A stretch of DNA of 64,000 bases, from positions 3,503,310 through 3,567,309 of the forward strand of contig NZ_CP025119.1 in NCBI RefSeq assembly GCF_002831685.1, in the 5' to 3' direction. Under the pieces are notes generated by a model. The model did no database searches and was not told the origin of the DNA. It worked only from the letters and a program-made list of their open reading frames with translations. This DNA is from Polaribacter sp. ALD11. GTDB lineage: Bacteria; Bacteroidota; Bacteroidia; Flavobacteriales; Flavobacteriaceae. Shown piece after piece: positions 33,605-45,687 of the stretch. How positions within the stretch are numbered: the first letter of the stretch is position 1; each line of letters begins with the position of its first letter. Position numbers and translations under genes: made by a program.

Positions 33605-34415
33605 TTTTGTAATTTTTTATTGAATTTCTAACATTTCCATACTTTTCGATTAATTCTGCTGCTTCATTTTGGTCGATATTTAATTCATTTGCTAACATCT
33701 TTTGACCTCTTTCGACTAACTTATTGTTAGATAACTGCATATCGACCATTTTATTACCTTTTATGCGTCCTAATTGAACCATTGTTGCAGTAGAAATCAT
33801 GTTTAGTACTAGTTTTTGAGCTGTTCCTGCTTTCATTCTAGAACTTCCTGTTATAAATTCTGAACCGACAACTACTTCAATAGGAAATTGAGCAACATTT
33901 GCCAGTGGGCTATCTTTATTGCAGGTAATACAACCTGTAATAATATTGTTATCACTGCATTTTTCTAAAGCAGAAATTACATAAGGTGTTGTACCAGAGG
34001 CAGCAATACCTATAACTGCATCTTTGTCTGAAATTTTGTGTTCTTGTAAATCTAACCAACCCTGTGTTTTAGAGTCTTCTGCATTTTCTACAGCTTTTCT
34101 AATGGCAATGTCACCACCAGCAATAATACCAACTACAAGTTCATGAGAAACGCCAAAAGTTGGCGGGCATTCGGAAGCGTCTACAACGCCTAGTCTACCA
34201 GAAGTTCCAGCACCAATATAAAATAATCTACCTCCATTTTTAAGTTTTTTAATTATAGAATGGGTTAAGGCTTCTATTTGTGGCAAAGATTTTTCAACAG
34301 CTAAAGGCACTGTTTTATCTTCGTTATTTATGTTGCTTAACAATTCTTTTACAGACATCTTCTCTAGATGGTTGTACTTAGAATCTTGCTCTGTAGTTTT
34401 TATAAAAATCATCAT
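33594..34415 (-). CDS. murQ: N-acetylmuramic acid 6-phosphate etherase
   Basis: This 273-residue SIS-fold protein has the family segments GGRLFYIGAGTSGRLGVVDASECPPTFG and GSSRMKAGTAQKL (shown here as overlapping pieces of the sugar-phosphate site). MurQ cleaves the lactyl ether of MurNAc-6-phosphate to GlcNAc-6-phosphate during cell-wall recycling. Length is a little below the E. coli enzyme (298) but typical for Bacteroidota. Either of two adjacent methionines may be the start. No MurP transporter or MurK kinase is seen nearby. It is followed by the DUF6095- and DUF6695-like genes. Confidence 0.92.
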   Translation of the reverse strand: MMIFIKTTEQDSKYNHLEKMSVKELLSNINNEDKTVPLAVEKSLPQIEALTHSIIKKLKNGGRLFYIGAGTSGRLGVVDASECPPTFGVSHELVVGIIAGGDIAIRKAVENAEDSKTQGWLDLQEHKISDKDAVIGIAASGTTPYVISALEKCSDNNIITGCITCNKDSPLANVAQFPIEVVVGSEFITGSSRMKAGTAQKLVLNMISTATMVQLGRIKGNKMVDMQLSNNKLVERGQKMLANELNIDQNEAAELIEKYGNVRNSIKNYKNEY

Positions 34416-34465
34416 CCAAAAATACTGTTTTTTTGCATGTTTGAATGATGATTTAAACTGAAGTT

Positions 34466-35296
34466 TTATTTTTTATCTATTAAGTCTATGTCGTAAGTAT
34501 CTGTTTCAGAAATATGGAAGTAACCTAAAGGAAAATTAGATTCATTTGTTGTGTTTGTTATATTGCCTAATAAAGATGAAGGTGCAGATTGAAAAGGACC
34601 ACCACCATTTGTACCACTTTGGTTTATTAAAACTCTAAAATAGGTGTAGTATTCTTTTGTAATACCAAATAACTTTATAGTTATGTTTTTAGGGAACTCA
34701 ATATTTTCATCTTCATAATAATAAGAAAAATTATATTCAGATCCGTTAAAATACCTGTCTTCAATAATAACATAATTATAGGTGTCAATATTAAAAAGGT
34801 AATAATTTTCTACTGCTATATTGTCTGTAAATGAGATTTTTAGCTCAATTTGATCTTCAGAGAATAAGGTGTCGTCACCTTGTTGTATGTTGTCAATTTT
34901 TGTTGATTTTACTTTTGTCGCTTTACCTTTGTACGTTTCATTGTTATGAATTACTGTTAATTGATAGATGATATCATCTTCTGGAATGAAGGTGTTAATA
35001 GGTTTATAGTTACCATCTAAATCTCCATCAACAAAATTAATAACAGCGTTGTCAGATAAATTAGTTAAAAATACAATCGCATTTGTAACGACAGGTATTT
35101 CTTCTTCAAAATAATCTGCAGACAACCTTAACTTTACAACAGTATTTGCGGTTGCGGGAGTTTCATCAAATAAAACTTCAAAAGAAGCATCAATTACTAA
35201 TTTGGGCTCAATTGTAGGCAAATCGACCTCCACTATTTTTTCGCAATTTGCGAAAAAGAGTAAAATTATAAACGGAAATATATATATCTTTTTCAT
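34466..35296 (-). CDS. DUF4249 family outer-membrane lipoprotein
   Basis: This 276-residue protein has a lipoprotein signal with Cys18 (ILLFFANC). The mature start EKIVEVDLP and the later piece PKLVIDASFE are typical of DUF4249. The body is beta-rich, as expected for an immunoglobulin-like lipoprotein. DUF4249 proteins are usually encoded beside TonB-dependent receptors and are thought to sit with them at the outer membrane. Here the receptor gene is directly upstream (4-base gap). The transported substrate is unknown. Confidence 0.85.
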   Translation of the reverse strand: MKKIYIFPFIILLFFANCEKIVEVDLPTIEPKLVIDASFEVLFDETPATANTVVKLRLSADYFEEEIPVVTNAIVFLTNLSDNAVINFVDGDLDGNYKPINTFIPEDDIIYQLTVIHNNETYKGKATKVKSTKIDNIQQGDDTLFSEDQIELKISFTDNIAVENYYLFNIDTYNYVIIEDRYFNGSEYNFSYYYEDENIEFPKNITIKLFGITKEYYTYFRVLINQSGTNGGGPFQSAPSSLLGNITNTTNESNFPLGYFHISETDTYDIDLIDKK

Positions 35297-35300
35297 AGTA

Positions 35301-37679
35301 TTAAAAGTTGAAATTATAAGTTACAGAAGGAACAATACCAAAAATTGAGGTTTGAACGGCTTCATTTCTTAATGTTTCTTGATTTTGTCTAAATGCTAAA
35401 GAAGCTGCATTTTGTCTTCCATATAAATTATAAATACCAAAAACCCATTCTCCTTGCCATTTTCTGTTTTTATTTTTTTCTGGTGTTAAAGTTGCAGAAA
35501 TATCTAACCTATGATAGGTTGGAAGTCTGTCTGCATTTCTTCTATTGTCGTCATAAATTGGCACATTTAAACCTTGCATTTCATATTGCCCAACAGGGTA
35601 ATTTGTTGGTTGCCCTGTTTGAAAAATAAAATTAGAGTTGAATTTCCATTTCTCATTTAGTTTATAACTTGCATTGATAGAAAAGTCATGTGTTTTATCA
35701 TAAGGTGTACTGTACCACTTGCTATTATTAATTCCTGGTTCATTTGTATTTCTACCTGCTGTTAATTGCTCTGAACGAGATAAGGTATAAGCAATCCATC
35801 CTTGAAAATCTCCTTCATTCTTTTTAAACAAAACTTCTAAACCATAAGCTCTTGCTTTTCCGTTTAAAATAACTGTTTCAATTTCATTGTTCGCAATTAG
35901 GTTTGCGCCATTTATATAGTCGATTCTATTCTGAATGTCTTTGTAGAAAGCTTCCGTTTCTAACGTATATTTTCCTTCTTTAAAAGACTTGAAATAACCA
36001 ATGGCATATTGATCTAGTAATTGTGGTTTTATGTATTTACCACTTGGCGTCCAAACATCTAATGGAGTAGGAGATGCAGTGTTAGAAAGCAAGTGTAAAT
36101 ATTGAACCATTCTGTTGTAACTTGCTTTTATAGACGTATTATCATCTAAAGTGTAAGACATCGAAACCCTTGGTTCAAAATTATAAAAACTAGAAATTAC
36201 ATCGTTTCTTTTAAAATTTTCTACTCCTATTGCTTCAGCAGATTCGTATTTTTTAAATTCGTCATTATAAGTTACAGCTTGGTTGTTTTCGTAAACGTTT
36301 AATTCCTCTTGACCTAAACGAATAAAATTGCTAAAACGAACGCCATATTGTAGCCTTAAATCATCTGTGATTTTATGTTCTGCATCTATATAAGCAGCAA
36401 ATTCATTGGCATATTTGTCAATTAATTTTTCTGCAACAATACCAGAATCTTCTCTATTTGGTATAATTTCTCCCGGGTTAAATTTGATGTAAATATTATT
36501 AACTCCGTAATTCAATTTTATTTTTTCACTTACATAATGGTTAAAATCATATTTAAGGTTGAAGTTGGTAATACCAGAGTCCCATTCAAAACCAACAAAA
36601 TCTAGCGTCAATCCGTAGAAATAATCAGAATAAATTAAAGATAGATTTGAGAATAATTTGTCAGTAAAAAGATGATTCCAACGTAAATTACCCACCTTAT
36701 TTCCATATGTATTTACAAAGTTATCACTAATTCCAAAAACATCTTTTCCAAAATAACCAGAAAAGAAGACACTATTCCTATCATTTATACGATAGTTGAT
36801 CTTCATATTTAAATCATAAAAATACGCTGTATTATCATTGTCAAAAAGCGGCAAAAAGAGATGTGCATAAGAAGATCTACCACCTATTAAAAAAGAGATT
36901 TTTTCTTTTTTAATAGGGCCTTCAATTAATAATCTAGAAGAAACTAAACCAATACCGCCAGTAACATTAAAATCTTTACTGTTTCCTTCTTTTTGATAAA
37001 TGTCTAATACAGAAGACAACCTTCCGCCGTATTTAGCAGGAATACCACCTTTGTATAATTTTACGTTTTTAATTACATCTGGATTAAATACAGAGAAAAA
37101 ACCAAATAAATGAGAAGAATTAAAGACAATTGCTTCATCTAATAAAATTAAATTTTGATCTGCTGCACCACCTCTTACATTAAAACCAGAAGCACCTTCA
37201 CCAGCACTTGTAACCCCTGGTAGAAGTATAAGTGATTTTATAATGTCGGCTTCTCCCAGAACCACTGGAATCTGTTTGATAGTGGATGACGTTAAATTAT
37301 TAACGCTCATTTGTGGCGTTTTTAAATTCAGTATTTCAATATTACTTTCTATTATAATTTCATCTAAACTTTGTGATTCTTCTTCTAGCTTAAAGTTTTT
37401 TGATATTTTTTCTGAAAGTTCTAATGGTTCTATAATTGTGGTATAGCCTAAATAGCTAATCTGTAATTTATAATTTCCTTTGGGTATTGTAATCGAGTAA
37501 AAACCATATTCATTTGTGGTTGTACCAGAATTTAATTCAGGAATATAAATGGAAACCCCAATTAAAGTCTCATTATTAGAGTTGTCATAAACAGTTCCGC
37601 TAAGTGTAATTTTTTCTTGACTGAGCATTGGTAAACTCATCAAAAAAAAGAGTAGCAGCAATTTTTTTAAGTATAACAT
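35301..37679 (-). CDS. TonB-dependent receptor with carboxypeptidase-like domain
   Basis: This 792-residue protein has a signal peptide (about residues 1-20). A carboxypeptidase-regulatory-like beta domain follows (about 22-105, GTVYDNSNNETLIGVSIYI). The plug is at about 120-230 (GASGFNVRGGAADQNLILLD), then a beta-barrel to the C-terminal phenylalanine (VTYNFNF). It should take up a ligand across the outer membrane. Its partner is the DUF4249 lipoprotein, not SusD, so the substrate is not necessarily a glycan. A -7 element lies 33 bases upstream of the start. Confidence 0.92.
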   Translation of the reverse strand: MLYLKKLLLLFFLMSLPMLSQEKITLSGTVYDNSNNETLIGVSIYIPELNSGTTTNEYGFYSITIPKGNYKLQISYLGYTTIIEPLELSEKISKNFKLEEESQSLDEIIIESNIEILNLKTPQMSVNNLTSSTIKQIPVVLGEADIIKSLILLPGVTSAGEGASGFNVRGGAADQNLILLDEAIVFNSSHLFGFFSVFNPDVIKNVKLYKGGIPAKYGGRLSSVLDIYQKEGNSKDFNVTGGIGLVSSRLLIEGPIKKEKISFLIGGRSSYAHLFLPLFDNDNTAYFYDLNMKINYRINDRNSVFFSGYFGKDVFGISDNFVNTYGNKVGNLRWNHLFTDKLFSNLSLIYSDYFYGLTLDFVGFEWDSGITNFNLKYDFNHYVSEKIKLNYGVNNIYIKFNPGEIIPNREDSGIVAEKLIDKYANEFAAYIDAEHKITDDLRLQYGVRFSNFIRLGQEELNVYENNQAVTYNDEFKKYESAEAIGVENFKRNDVISSFYNFEPRVSMSYTLDDNTSIKASYNRMVQYLHLLSNTASPTPLDVWTPSGKYIKPQLLDQYAIGYFKSFKEGKYTLETEAFYKDIQNRIDYINGANLIANNEIETVILNGKARAYGLEVLFKKNEGDFQGWIAYTLSRSEQLTAGRNTNEPGINNSKWYSTPYDKTHDFSINASYKLNEKWKFNSNFIFQTGQPTNYPVGQYEMQGLNVPIYDDNRRNADRLPTYHRLDISATLTPEKNKNRKWQGEWVFGIYNLYGRQNAASLAFRQNQETLRNEAVQTSIFGIVPSVTYNFNF

Positions 37680-37711
37680 TTTTTGTTCAATTGTTAGTTA
37701 AATATCTTCAA

Positions 37712-37719
37712 CAAAAATA
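37712..37719 (-). promoter_or_regulatory. -7 element for the TonB receptor operon
   Basis: CAAAAATA on the plus strand reads TATTTTTG on the minus strand, matching TAnnTTTG, 33 bases before the receptor start at 37679. Confidence 0.5.
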
Positions 37720-37768
37720 CGACTCTTAAGTGATATTAAAATGTTAAAATTAATTTTTTGAAAAGATT

Positions 37769-39241
37769 CTAGTTATATATAATATCATTTACTTCTATCT
37801 TTTTATTTTTAATGAAATCATACAATGTTAGTCTTCTTAATGTGTAGTAGTCTACCCAAAATTTCTCTAAAGAGTTTAAGTATTGTAAAACAGACCGGTC
37901 TTTTTCTTGAAGTGCTAAATTTAAATCTGTTATTGTTATTTTTCCTAAAATAAATCTCTTTTTCGTAATATCATACCTTCTAATAGCAATTTCTTGTGCT
38001 TTTCTAGAAGTTTCTAAAAAATTACGTTGATTTTTCCAATTCAAGACATGTAAGTAAATTTCTTGTTCAAACTCTTGTTCATCTTGCTCTATATTTGTGT
38101 TTACGAGCTCTTTATTTGCTTCCACCAGTTTTCTTCTAGATTTGGAAACACCCCAATCTAAAATTGGTATATTCAAAGAAACTTTTACTATTTGTTGTTG
38201 ATTATAATCCATAAACAAATCATTAAAAACACTTCCTTGTTGCGATACGCCAAAATTAGCATCTAACCTAAGTTTTAATCTATTGTTCCCTTTTACTTGG
38301 GCAACTTCCTTTTCTGCTTGTAAACGTTTTCTTCTAAACTCTATAACAGCTTTTCTATTCGAGTTGGCTTCTTCTAATGCTTTTTCTACTGTAACAGTAA
38401 ATATGGTTAACTCTTTAGGTATATTTAATAGTATATTTTCTGTTTCTAAAGCCAAATAACGAGATAAGTTTTGAGAACTTCTCTTCAAAGAAATTTCATT
38501 TGTTGTTACGTTGTTTTTAGAATTCAACACAGATAATTCGATCTGAAGTAAATCGTTTTCTGCAATTTTCCCCATTCTAAATCTTCCTTTAGCTATTTGA
38601 AATAATGTATCTTGATTTGATAAATTAGAAATCGCAATTTTTGTTTGCATTTGAGCTTTTAATAAAGCAAAATACTTTCTAGAAGTATTTAAAGAGATCT
38701 GTTCCATCCTTTCTATAAATTCTCGTTTTGCTTCTTCGTAAATTAAAGGTTCAATTTTTTTATTCCATTTAAATTCATTGTAAAATAAAGAATTTTGACT
38801 GTAATTTATTGAGAAAGGAATTACTGCAAATCTTTTACTGTTATCAGAAAAACGATCTATTCTTTCTAGTTGAGAACTAAATGATAATGTACCACCTGTA
38901 AAAGCAATATTTTGATCTAAAGACAATACACCTTCTAGTCTAGATTGGTTTGTTTTTACAAATATATCTTCTCCGTTATCATTTGTAAGTCTATTAATTG
39001 AATTTGAATAAGATGGTAAAGTAGCTTTTAATCCTAATTGAGGTAAAAAGCTGGCTTTATAATTTCTGTAACGCCAATAACTTGCTTGGTTTTGGTTTAA
39101 CAATGTTTTATAATCTGGAGATTTTTCTTGCGCAATTGCAATTGCTTGTTCTAATGTAATCGCCTTTTTTACTTGTCCAAAATTGATTCCTGTTATAAGA
39201 AAGCAAAGTAATATAATAATTTTTTTCATAGTTTTATTCAT
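37769..39241 (-). CDS. TolC family outer-membrane efflux protein
   Basis: This 490-residue protein has a signal peptide (ending near TGINFGQ) and two related halves of long coiled-coil helices with beta strands, the outer-membrane factor pattern (for example NQASYWRYRNYKASFLPQLG in the first half). It forms the outer-membrane channel for the adaptor and permease encoded upstream; its start overlaps the permease stop by 8 bases. Length fits the family. Confidence 0.88.
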   Translation of the reverse strand: MNKTMKKIIILLCFLITGINFGQVKKAITLEQAIAIAQEKSPDYKTLLNQNQASYWRYRNYKASFLPQLGLKATLPSYSNSINRLTNDNGEDIFVKTNQSRLEGVLSLDQNIAFTGGTLSFSSQLERIDRFSDNSKRFAVIPFSINYSQNSLFYNEFKWNKKIEPLIYEEAKREFIERMEQISLNTSRKYFALLKAQMQTKIAISNLSNQDTLFQIAKGRFRMGKIAENDLLQIELSVLNSKNNVTTNEISLKRSSQNLSRYLALETENILLNIPKELTIFTVTVEKALEEANSNRKAVIEFRRKRLQAEKEVAQVKGNNRLKLRLDANFGVSQQGSVFNDLFMDYNQQQIVKVSLNIPILDWGVSKSRRKLVEANKELVNTNIEQDEQEFEQEIYLHVLNWKNQRNFLETSRKAQEIAIRRYDITKKRFILGKITITDLNLALQEKDRSVLQYLNSLEKFWVDYYTLRRLTLYDFIKNKKIEVNDIIYN

Positions 39242-40601
39242 GTCTAATAGCTTCTATAGGACTTTTGTTAGCAGCGGCTTTTGCAGGAGCAATTCCGAAA
39301 ATTAAGCCAACAAGAGTGGCTACAAAAAAGGATAATAAGATGGAACTTAAAGATAAAATGGTTTCAATACCGGTAGTAATTTCGAGAATATAGGAGGCAA
39401 AAATACCTAAGAATATTCCTACAATTCCGCCACCAACACTTACTAAAACAGATTCTGTTAAGAATTGTAGAATTACATCTTCTTGTGTTGCCCCAATTGC
39501 TCTAATAATTCCAATTTCTTTGGTTCTCTCTAAAACGGATGCTAGCATAATATTCATAATTCCAATACCACCAATTAATAAAGAAATTCCTGCAATTATA
39601 CTTAGTACAATATTAAATATTTGTTTGGTTTTTTGTTGTTGCTTTAACAATTGAATAGGAATAGAAATTTCAAAATCTAACATATCATTATGCCTTCTTT
39701 TTAACATTCTACTCAAAACATCTGCAGTTGCATTTAATTCTGTTGAATTATTAACTTGTACAACTAATTTGTCTATTTGATGATAATTACCTCTTGGGAT
39801 TCTCTTCTTAGGGCCTTGTTGATTTCCGATCATAACAACTCCTCCACTAAAATCGATGGGCTCGTCACTAATAATTTTACGATCTTTATAACGAACTAAA
39901 AAAGTTTTTATAGGGATATAAACATCTTGGTTCATATCTCTAATACCTAAATTTTCTTGTGCATTTTCTGAAATAAATTTTTCTTCAATTACACCAATTA
40001 CCTGTAGCCAAACATCTTTTACTTTAATATGTTTGCCAATAGCACTTTCTCCTGTAAATAATTTTTTTTCTATTTTTTTTCCTATAATACAAACAGGAAG
40101 TGAGTTTTCTGACTGTGCTTTAGAAAAGTTTTTACCACTTTCTATTGCAATGTTGGTCGTTGCAAAATAAGCTTTAGAAACACCAATTAGTTTTACAGAA
40201 CTTTGTCTTCCTTTTTTAATTACATAGGTTTCTAAAACTATTTCTGGACTAACTGTTTTAACAGAAGGCACGTTTTTTCGGATGCTCATAACATCTAACA
40301 TGTCTAAACCTTTAGAAAAACGTTTAGCAGATATCAGTCCATTATCATTTCCTTCTTCGTTTTCATTTTCTTTTTTATCAGGGATAGGAGTGATAACAAT
40401 ATTATTTACCCCAACTAATTCTAATTGTGCTAAAATTTCTTTTTCAGCACCATTACCAATAGCTAGCATTGTAATTACTGCTGCAACACCAAAAATAATT
40501 CCTAAAGATGTAAGCAGTGTTCTAATTTTATTGGCTAAAATGACACGAACAGCTTCACTAAAATTAGATTTTAGTTTTTCAATATAGATTTTGTCTAACA
40601 T
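39234..40601 (-). CDS. MacB-type ABC transporter permease (no ATPase domain)
   Basis: This 455-residue protein has an N-terminal membrane helix (IRTLLTSLGIIFGVAAVITM), a large periplasmic MacB-PCD-like domain (about residues 55-300) and three C-terminal helices with the FtsX-type coupling segment RTKEIGIIRAIGATQED. It is the membrane part of a MacAB-TolC-like exporter or mechanotransmission complex. Unlike E. coli MacB, it has no fused ATPase domain, and no separate ATPase gene is in this operon. The adaptor gene ends 5 bases upstream. Confidence 0.9.
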   Translation of the reverse strand: MLDKIYIEKLKSNFSEAVRVILANKIRTLLTSLGIIFGVAAVITMLAIGNGAEKEILAQLELVGVNNIVITPIPDKKENENEEGNDNGLISAKRFSKGLDMLDVMSIRKNVPSVKTVSPEIVLETYVIKKGRQSSVKLIGVSKAYFATTNIAIESGKNFSKAQSENSLPVCIIGKKIEKKLFTGESAIGKHIKVKDVWLQVIGVIEEKFISENAQENLGIRDMNQDVYIPIKTFLVRYKDRKIISDEPIDFSGGVVMIGNQQGPKKRIPRGNYHQIDKLVVQVNNSTELNATADVLSRMLKRRHNDMLDFEISIPIQLLKQQQKTKQIFNIVLSIIAGISLLIGGIGIMNIMLASVLERTKEIGIIRAIGATQEDVILQFLTESVLVSVGGGIVGIFLGIFASYILEITTGIETILSLSSILLSFFVATLVGLIFGIAPAKAAANKSPIEAIRHE

Positions 40602-40606
40602 AAAAA

Positions 40607-41860
40607 CTAATTTAATTTTGCTATTTGTTCTTTGTCATAACCCTCTGGTTTGTTTAAGTAAATAACATCGTTTTCTGCTAACCCGTCTGTAATTATTACA
40701 GAATCATTATTAGAATCGCCAATTTTTATTTCTTTTTTTATAATAGAAAATCCAGTTTTTTTATACACATACGTTATAGAATCTTTGGAGAAAATAGCTT
40801 CTAATGGAATACTTAAAACATCTTTTCTTTCGAAAGTTAGTATTTTGTTTGAAGTTGTCATTCCTGGTCTAATATTATCATTGGTGCCATTTAATTTTAT
40901 CAAAACCTGAAAAACTTTAATATCAGAGCCTCTTTTCTTTTCACCAACATTTGCAACACTAGTCACAATTCCTTCCATTTCTATGTCAGGAAAGGCGTCA
41001 AATCCAATTTTTACAGGCAGTCCTTTTTTTACTTTTCTAATATCAACTTCATTTGCGTAGGTTTTAGATTCCATTTTAGTTAAATCTGGTAAACTTGCTA
41101 TTGTAGTATTCCAAGGATTTATTGAAGAGCCAACTTTCTTTTTTGTACCATCCCAGTCTTTATCATAAGTAATCATTCCGTTACCATCAGAATAAATAGT
41201 AAAAGATTTTAATAAATCTAATAAGTCGTTTAGGTTTTTATTAATTTTAGATACAGAATTACCAACTTCGACCATTTTTGCATTGGCCTGCCTTTTTTTT
41301 ATGGTATAGTTTTCTAGCTTTTCCTTTAAACCTCTTTCTGCTTTTTCTAAACTGATCTCTAATTTTTTTATAGTTGCAGGTGGTTCATATATAGATTGTT
41401 TTAATTCTAGTTTGGTTTCTTCCATGCTAAAACGTAAATCTCTAATATAATTTCTTTCTTCCTTAAGAGATAATGTAGTGTCTAATTGCTGTTGCGTGTA
41501 TTTAGATTGTGATGTTTCTAAGTTTAAACGGGCATCAAGTATTTGTTCATTAACACTACTTGGGTCTAATCTACCAACGTAATCCCCTTTTTTTACAATG
41601 GTTCCTTCTGCAACTAGATCTTGTATCTTTAAGTTGTTTAGCCTAAACTTCCTAAGATTATCAGGGCCGTTAATTTTTTTAGAACTTGTAGATTGTGCTT
41701 CACCAGAAGTGATTACTTCACTTATAAAATCACCTTTTTTAACTTGTGATGTTAAGTAAATACTGCCATCTGAAGATGGGGTAAAATAACGATATCCTAC
41801 ATAGATTAACGTAAGTGTAAGAACACCTATAATAGCAATTTTTTTCTTTTTCATTTTCAT
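40607..41860 (-). CDS. MacA/HlyD-type periplasmic adaptor
   Basis: This 417-residue protein has one N-terminal membrane helix (residues 7-23). Lipoyl-like halves (GDYVGRLDPSSVNEQ) flank a long coiled coil (about residues 100-210), and a beta-barrel domain follows (about 260-345, VKIGFDAFPDIEMEGIVTSV). It bridges the inner-membrane permease and the TolC-type channel. It is the first gene of the operon and has a -7 element just upstream. The substrate is unknown. Confidence 0.9.
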   Translation of the reverse strand: MKMKKKKIAIIGVLTLTLIYVGYRYFTPSSDGSIYLTSQVKKGDFISEVITSGEAQSTSSKKINGPDNLRKFRLNNLKIQDLVAEGTIVKKGDYVGRLDPSSVNEQILDARLNLETSQSKYTQQQLDTTLSLKEERNYIRDLRFSMEETKLELKQSIYEPPATIKKLEISLEKAERGLKEKLENYTIKKRQANAKMVEVGNSVSKINKNLNDLLDLLKSFTIYSDGNGMITYDKDWDGTKKKVGSSINPWNTTIASLPDLTKMESKTYANEVDIRKVKKGLPVKIGFDAFPDIEMEGIVTSVANVGEKKRGSDIKVFQVLIKLNGTNDNIRPGMTTSNKILTFERKDVLSIPLEAIFSKDSITYVYKKTGFSIIKKEIKIGDSNNDSVIITDGLAENDVIYLNKPEGYDKEQIAKLN

Positions 41861-41875
41861 TTAGTTTGGAAAAAC

Positions 41876-41883
41876 CAAAGCTA
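41876..41883 (-). promoter_or_regulatory. -7 element for the efflux operon
   Basis: CAAAGCTA on the plus strand reads TAGCTTTG on the minus strand (TAnnTTTG), 15 bases before the adaptor start at 41860. It lies directly after the terminator of the upstream gene. Confidence 0.5.
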
Positions 41884-41889
41884 AATAAA

Positions 41890-41913
41890 AAAGAGTGCTA
41901 GTTAGCACTCTTT
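41890..41913 (-). terminator. Terminator of isocitrate dehydrogenase gene
   Basis: AAAGAGTGCTA (41890-41900) and TAGCACTCTTT (41903-41913) are perfectly complementary. On the minus strand the stem is followed by a T-rich stretch; the hairpin begins 20 bases after the stop at 41934. Confidence 0.85.
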
Positions 41914-41933
41914 ATGTTAATGTTTTAGATAAA

Positions 41934-44797
<2,864 letters not shown>

Positions 44798-44827
44798 AAA
44801 AAGCGTTGTAATTAAACAACGCTTTTT
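44798..44827 (-). terminator. Terminator of rplS
   Basis: AAAAAGCGTTGT (44798-44809) and ACAACGCTTTTT (44816-44827), a perfect 12-base-pair stem with a 6-base loop, followed on the minus strand by T-rich sequence; 22 bases beyond the rplS stop. Confidence 0.9.
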
Positions 44828-44849
44828 AGTTTCTTTATAAATTGAAGAA

Positions 44850-45200
44850 TTATCTTCTTTTTTCAGTAATTCTAGCTTTTTTACCAGTAAGACCTCTAAA
44901 GTAAAAGATTCTAGCTCTACGAACTTTACCTCTTTTGTTAACTTCAATTTTTTGAATAGAAGGTAAGTTTACAGGAAAAATTCTTTCTACACCTACAGTA
45001 CCAGACATTTTTCTGATTGTAAATGTTTCAGAAGCTGCAATACCTCTTCTTTGGATAACTACACCTCTAAAAAACTGAGTACGTACTTTTTCCCCTTCCT
45101 TAATTTCGTAATAAACAGTGATTGTATCACCAGCACCAAATTCTGCAAATTCTTTTTTTGCTACAAATTCGTCTTGTACAAATTTTACTAAAGATTCCAT
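44850..45200 (-). CDS. rplS: 50S ribosomal protein L19
   Basis: This 116-residue protein has the L19 segments FGAGDTITVYYEIKEGEK, FRGVVIQRRG, FTIRKMS and VRRARIFYFRGLTGKKARI. L19 lies at the interface of the ribosomal subunits. I start at ATG 45200 (MESLVKFVQ), the usual L19 start; an upstream in-frame ATG at 45239 would add 13 residues not seen in the family. In many bacteria rplS follows trmD, but here trmD is 4 kb away and transcribed separately. Confidence 0.95.
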   Translation of the reverse strand: MESLVKFVQDEFVAKKEFAEFGAGDTITVYYEIKEGEKVRTQFFRGVVIQRRGIAASETFTIRKMSGTVGVERIFPVNLPSIQKIEVNKRGKVRRARIFYFRGLTGKKARITEKRR

Positions 45201-45271
45201 ATCTTTTAATTTAATTGATTTTTGTAAAACAACGTTCACGATATCTTCGTCAGAGGTTAATTTAGCGTTTG

Positions 45272-45279
45272 CAAAAGTA
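45272..45279 (-). promoter_or_regulatory. -7 element for rplS
   Basis: CAAAAGTA on the plus strand reads TACTTTTG on the minus strand (TAnnTTTG), 71 bases before the rplS start, leaving a leader of about 65 bases. Confidence 0.5.
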
Positions 45280-45687
45280 ATGCTTTTTTTTTATTTGAAA
45301 ATCTAAAGTAAGATTTATTTTGTGTTAATATTTCTTCGTTTTTAAATTAAGAAATTACTGTTTTACAGATAATTACCTTCTCAGAGTTTATGTTTTCTTA
45401 AAGATATATTCATATCTCCTTTTATAATTAGTCTTATTTTTCATTTTATTTATTTAAATATTTATAAAAAGAGTAAAGTACAATTTACCTGTGTTAAAGT
45501 AGTAGTAGACGTTCATTAATAAATACTCAACACTTATAAAATGGTTGTTTTGTTAAACCTTCTATTGCTGTTTATTTGTCGTGTTATTTTTTGTGAAACA
45601 TTAAATATGATTGCTAACAAAATATAGATCATTAAAATAAATACCTTATTACAAGAGCAAAATGAGTTGTTCTTAAATTTAAATTAT
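45280..45687. other. Intergenic region between divergent rplS and PAP2 genes
   Basis: About 400 AT-rich bases. AGATAT, four bases, ATATCT (within 45399-45418) is a small palindrome. A possible 28-codon hydrophobic ORF starts at 45541 but has no supporting evidence. No other feature was recognised. Confidence 0.4.

Noticed and set aside
37769-41860. RND-type efflux system
   Set aside because: The membrane component has FtsX/MacB-type topology with four helices and a PCD domain, not the 12-helix RND pump.
45541-45627. Possible 28-codon hydrophobic ORF before the PAP2 gene
   Set aside because: It has no promoter, no conserved pattern and the length is expected by chance in this AT-rich sequence.
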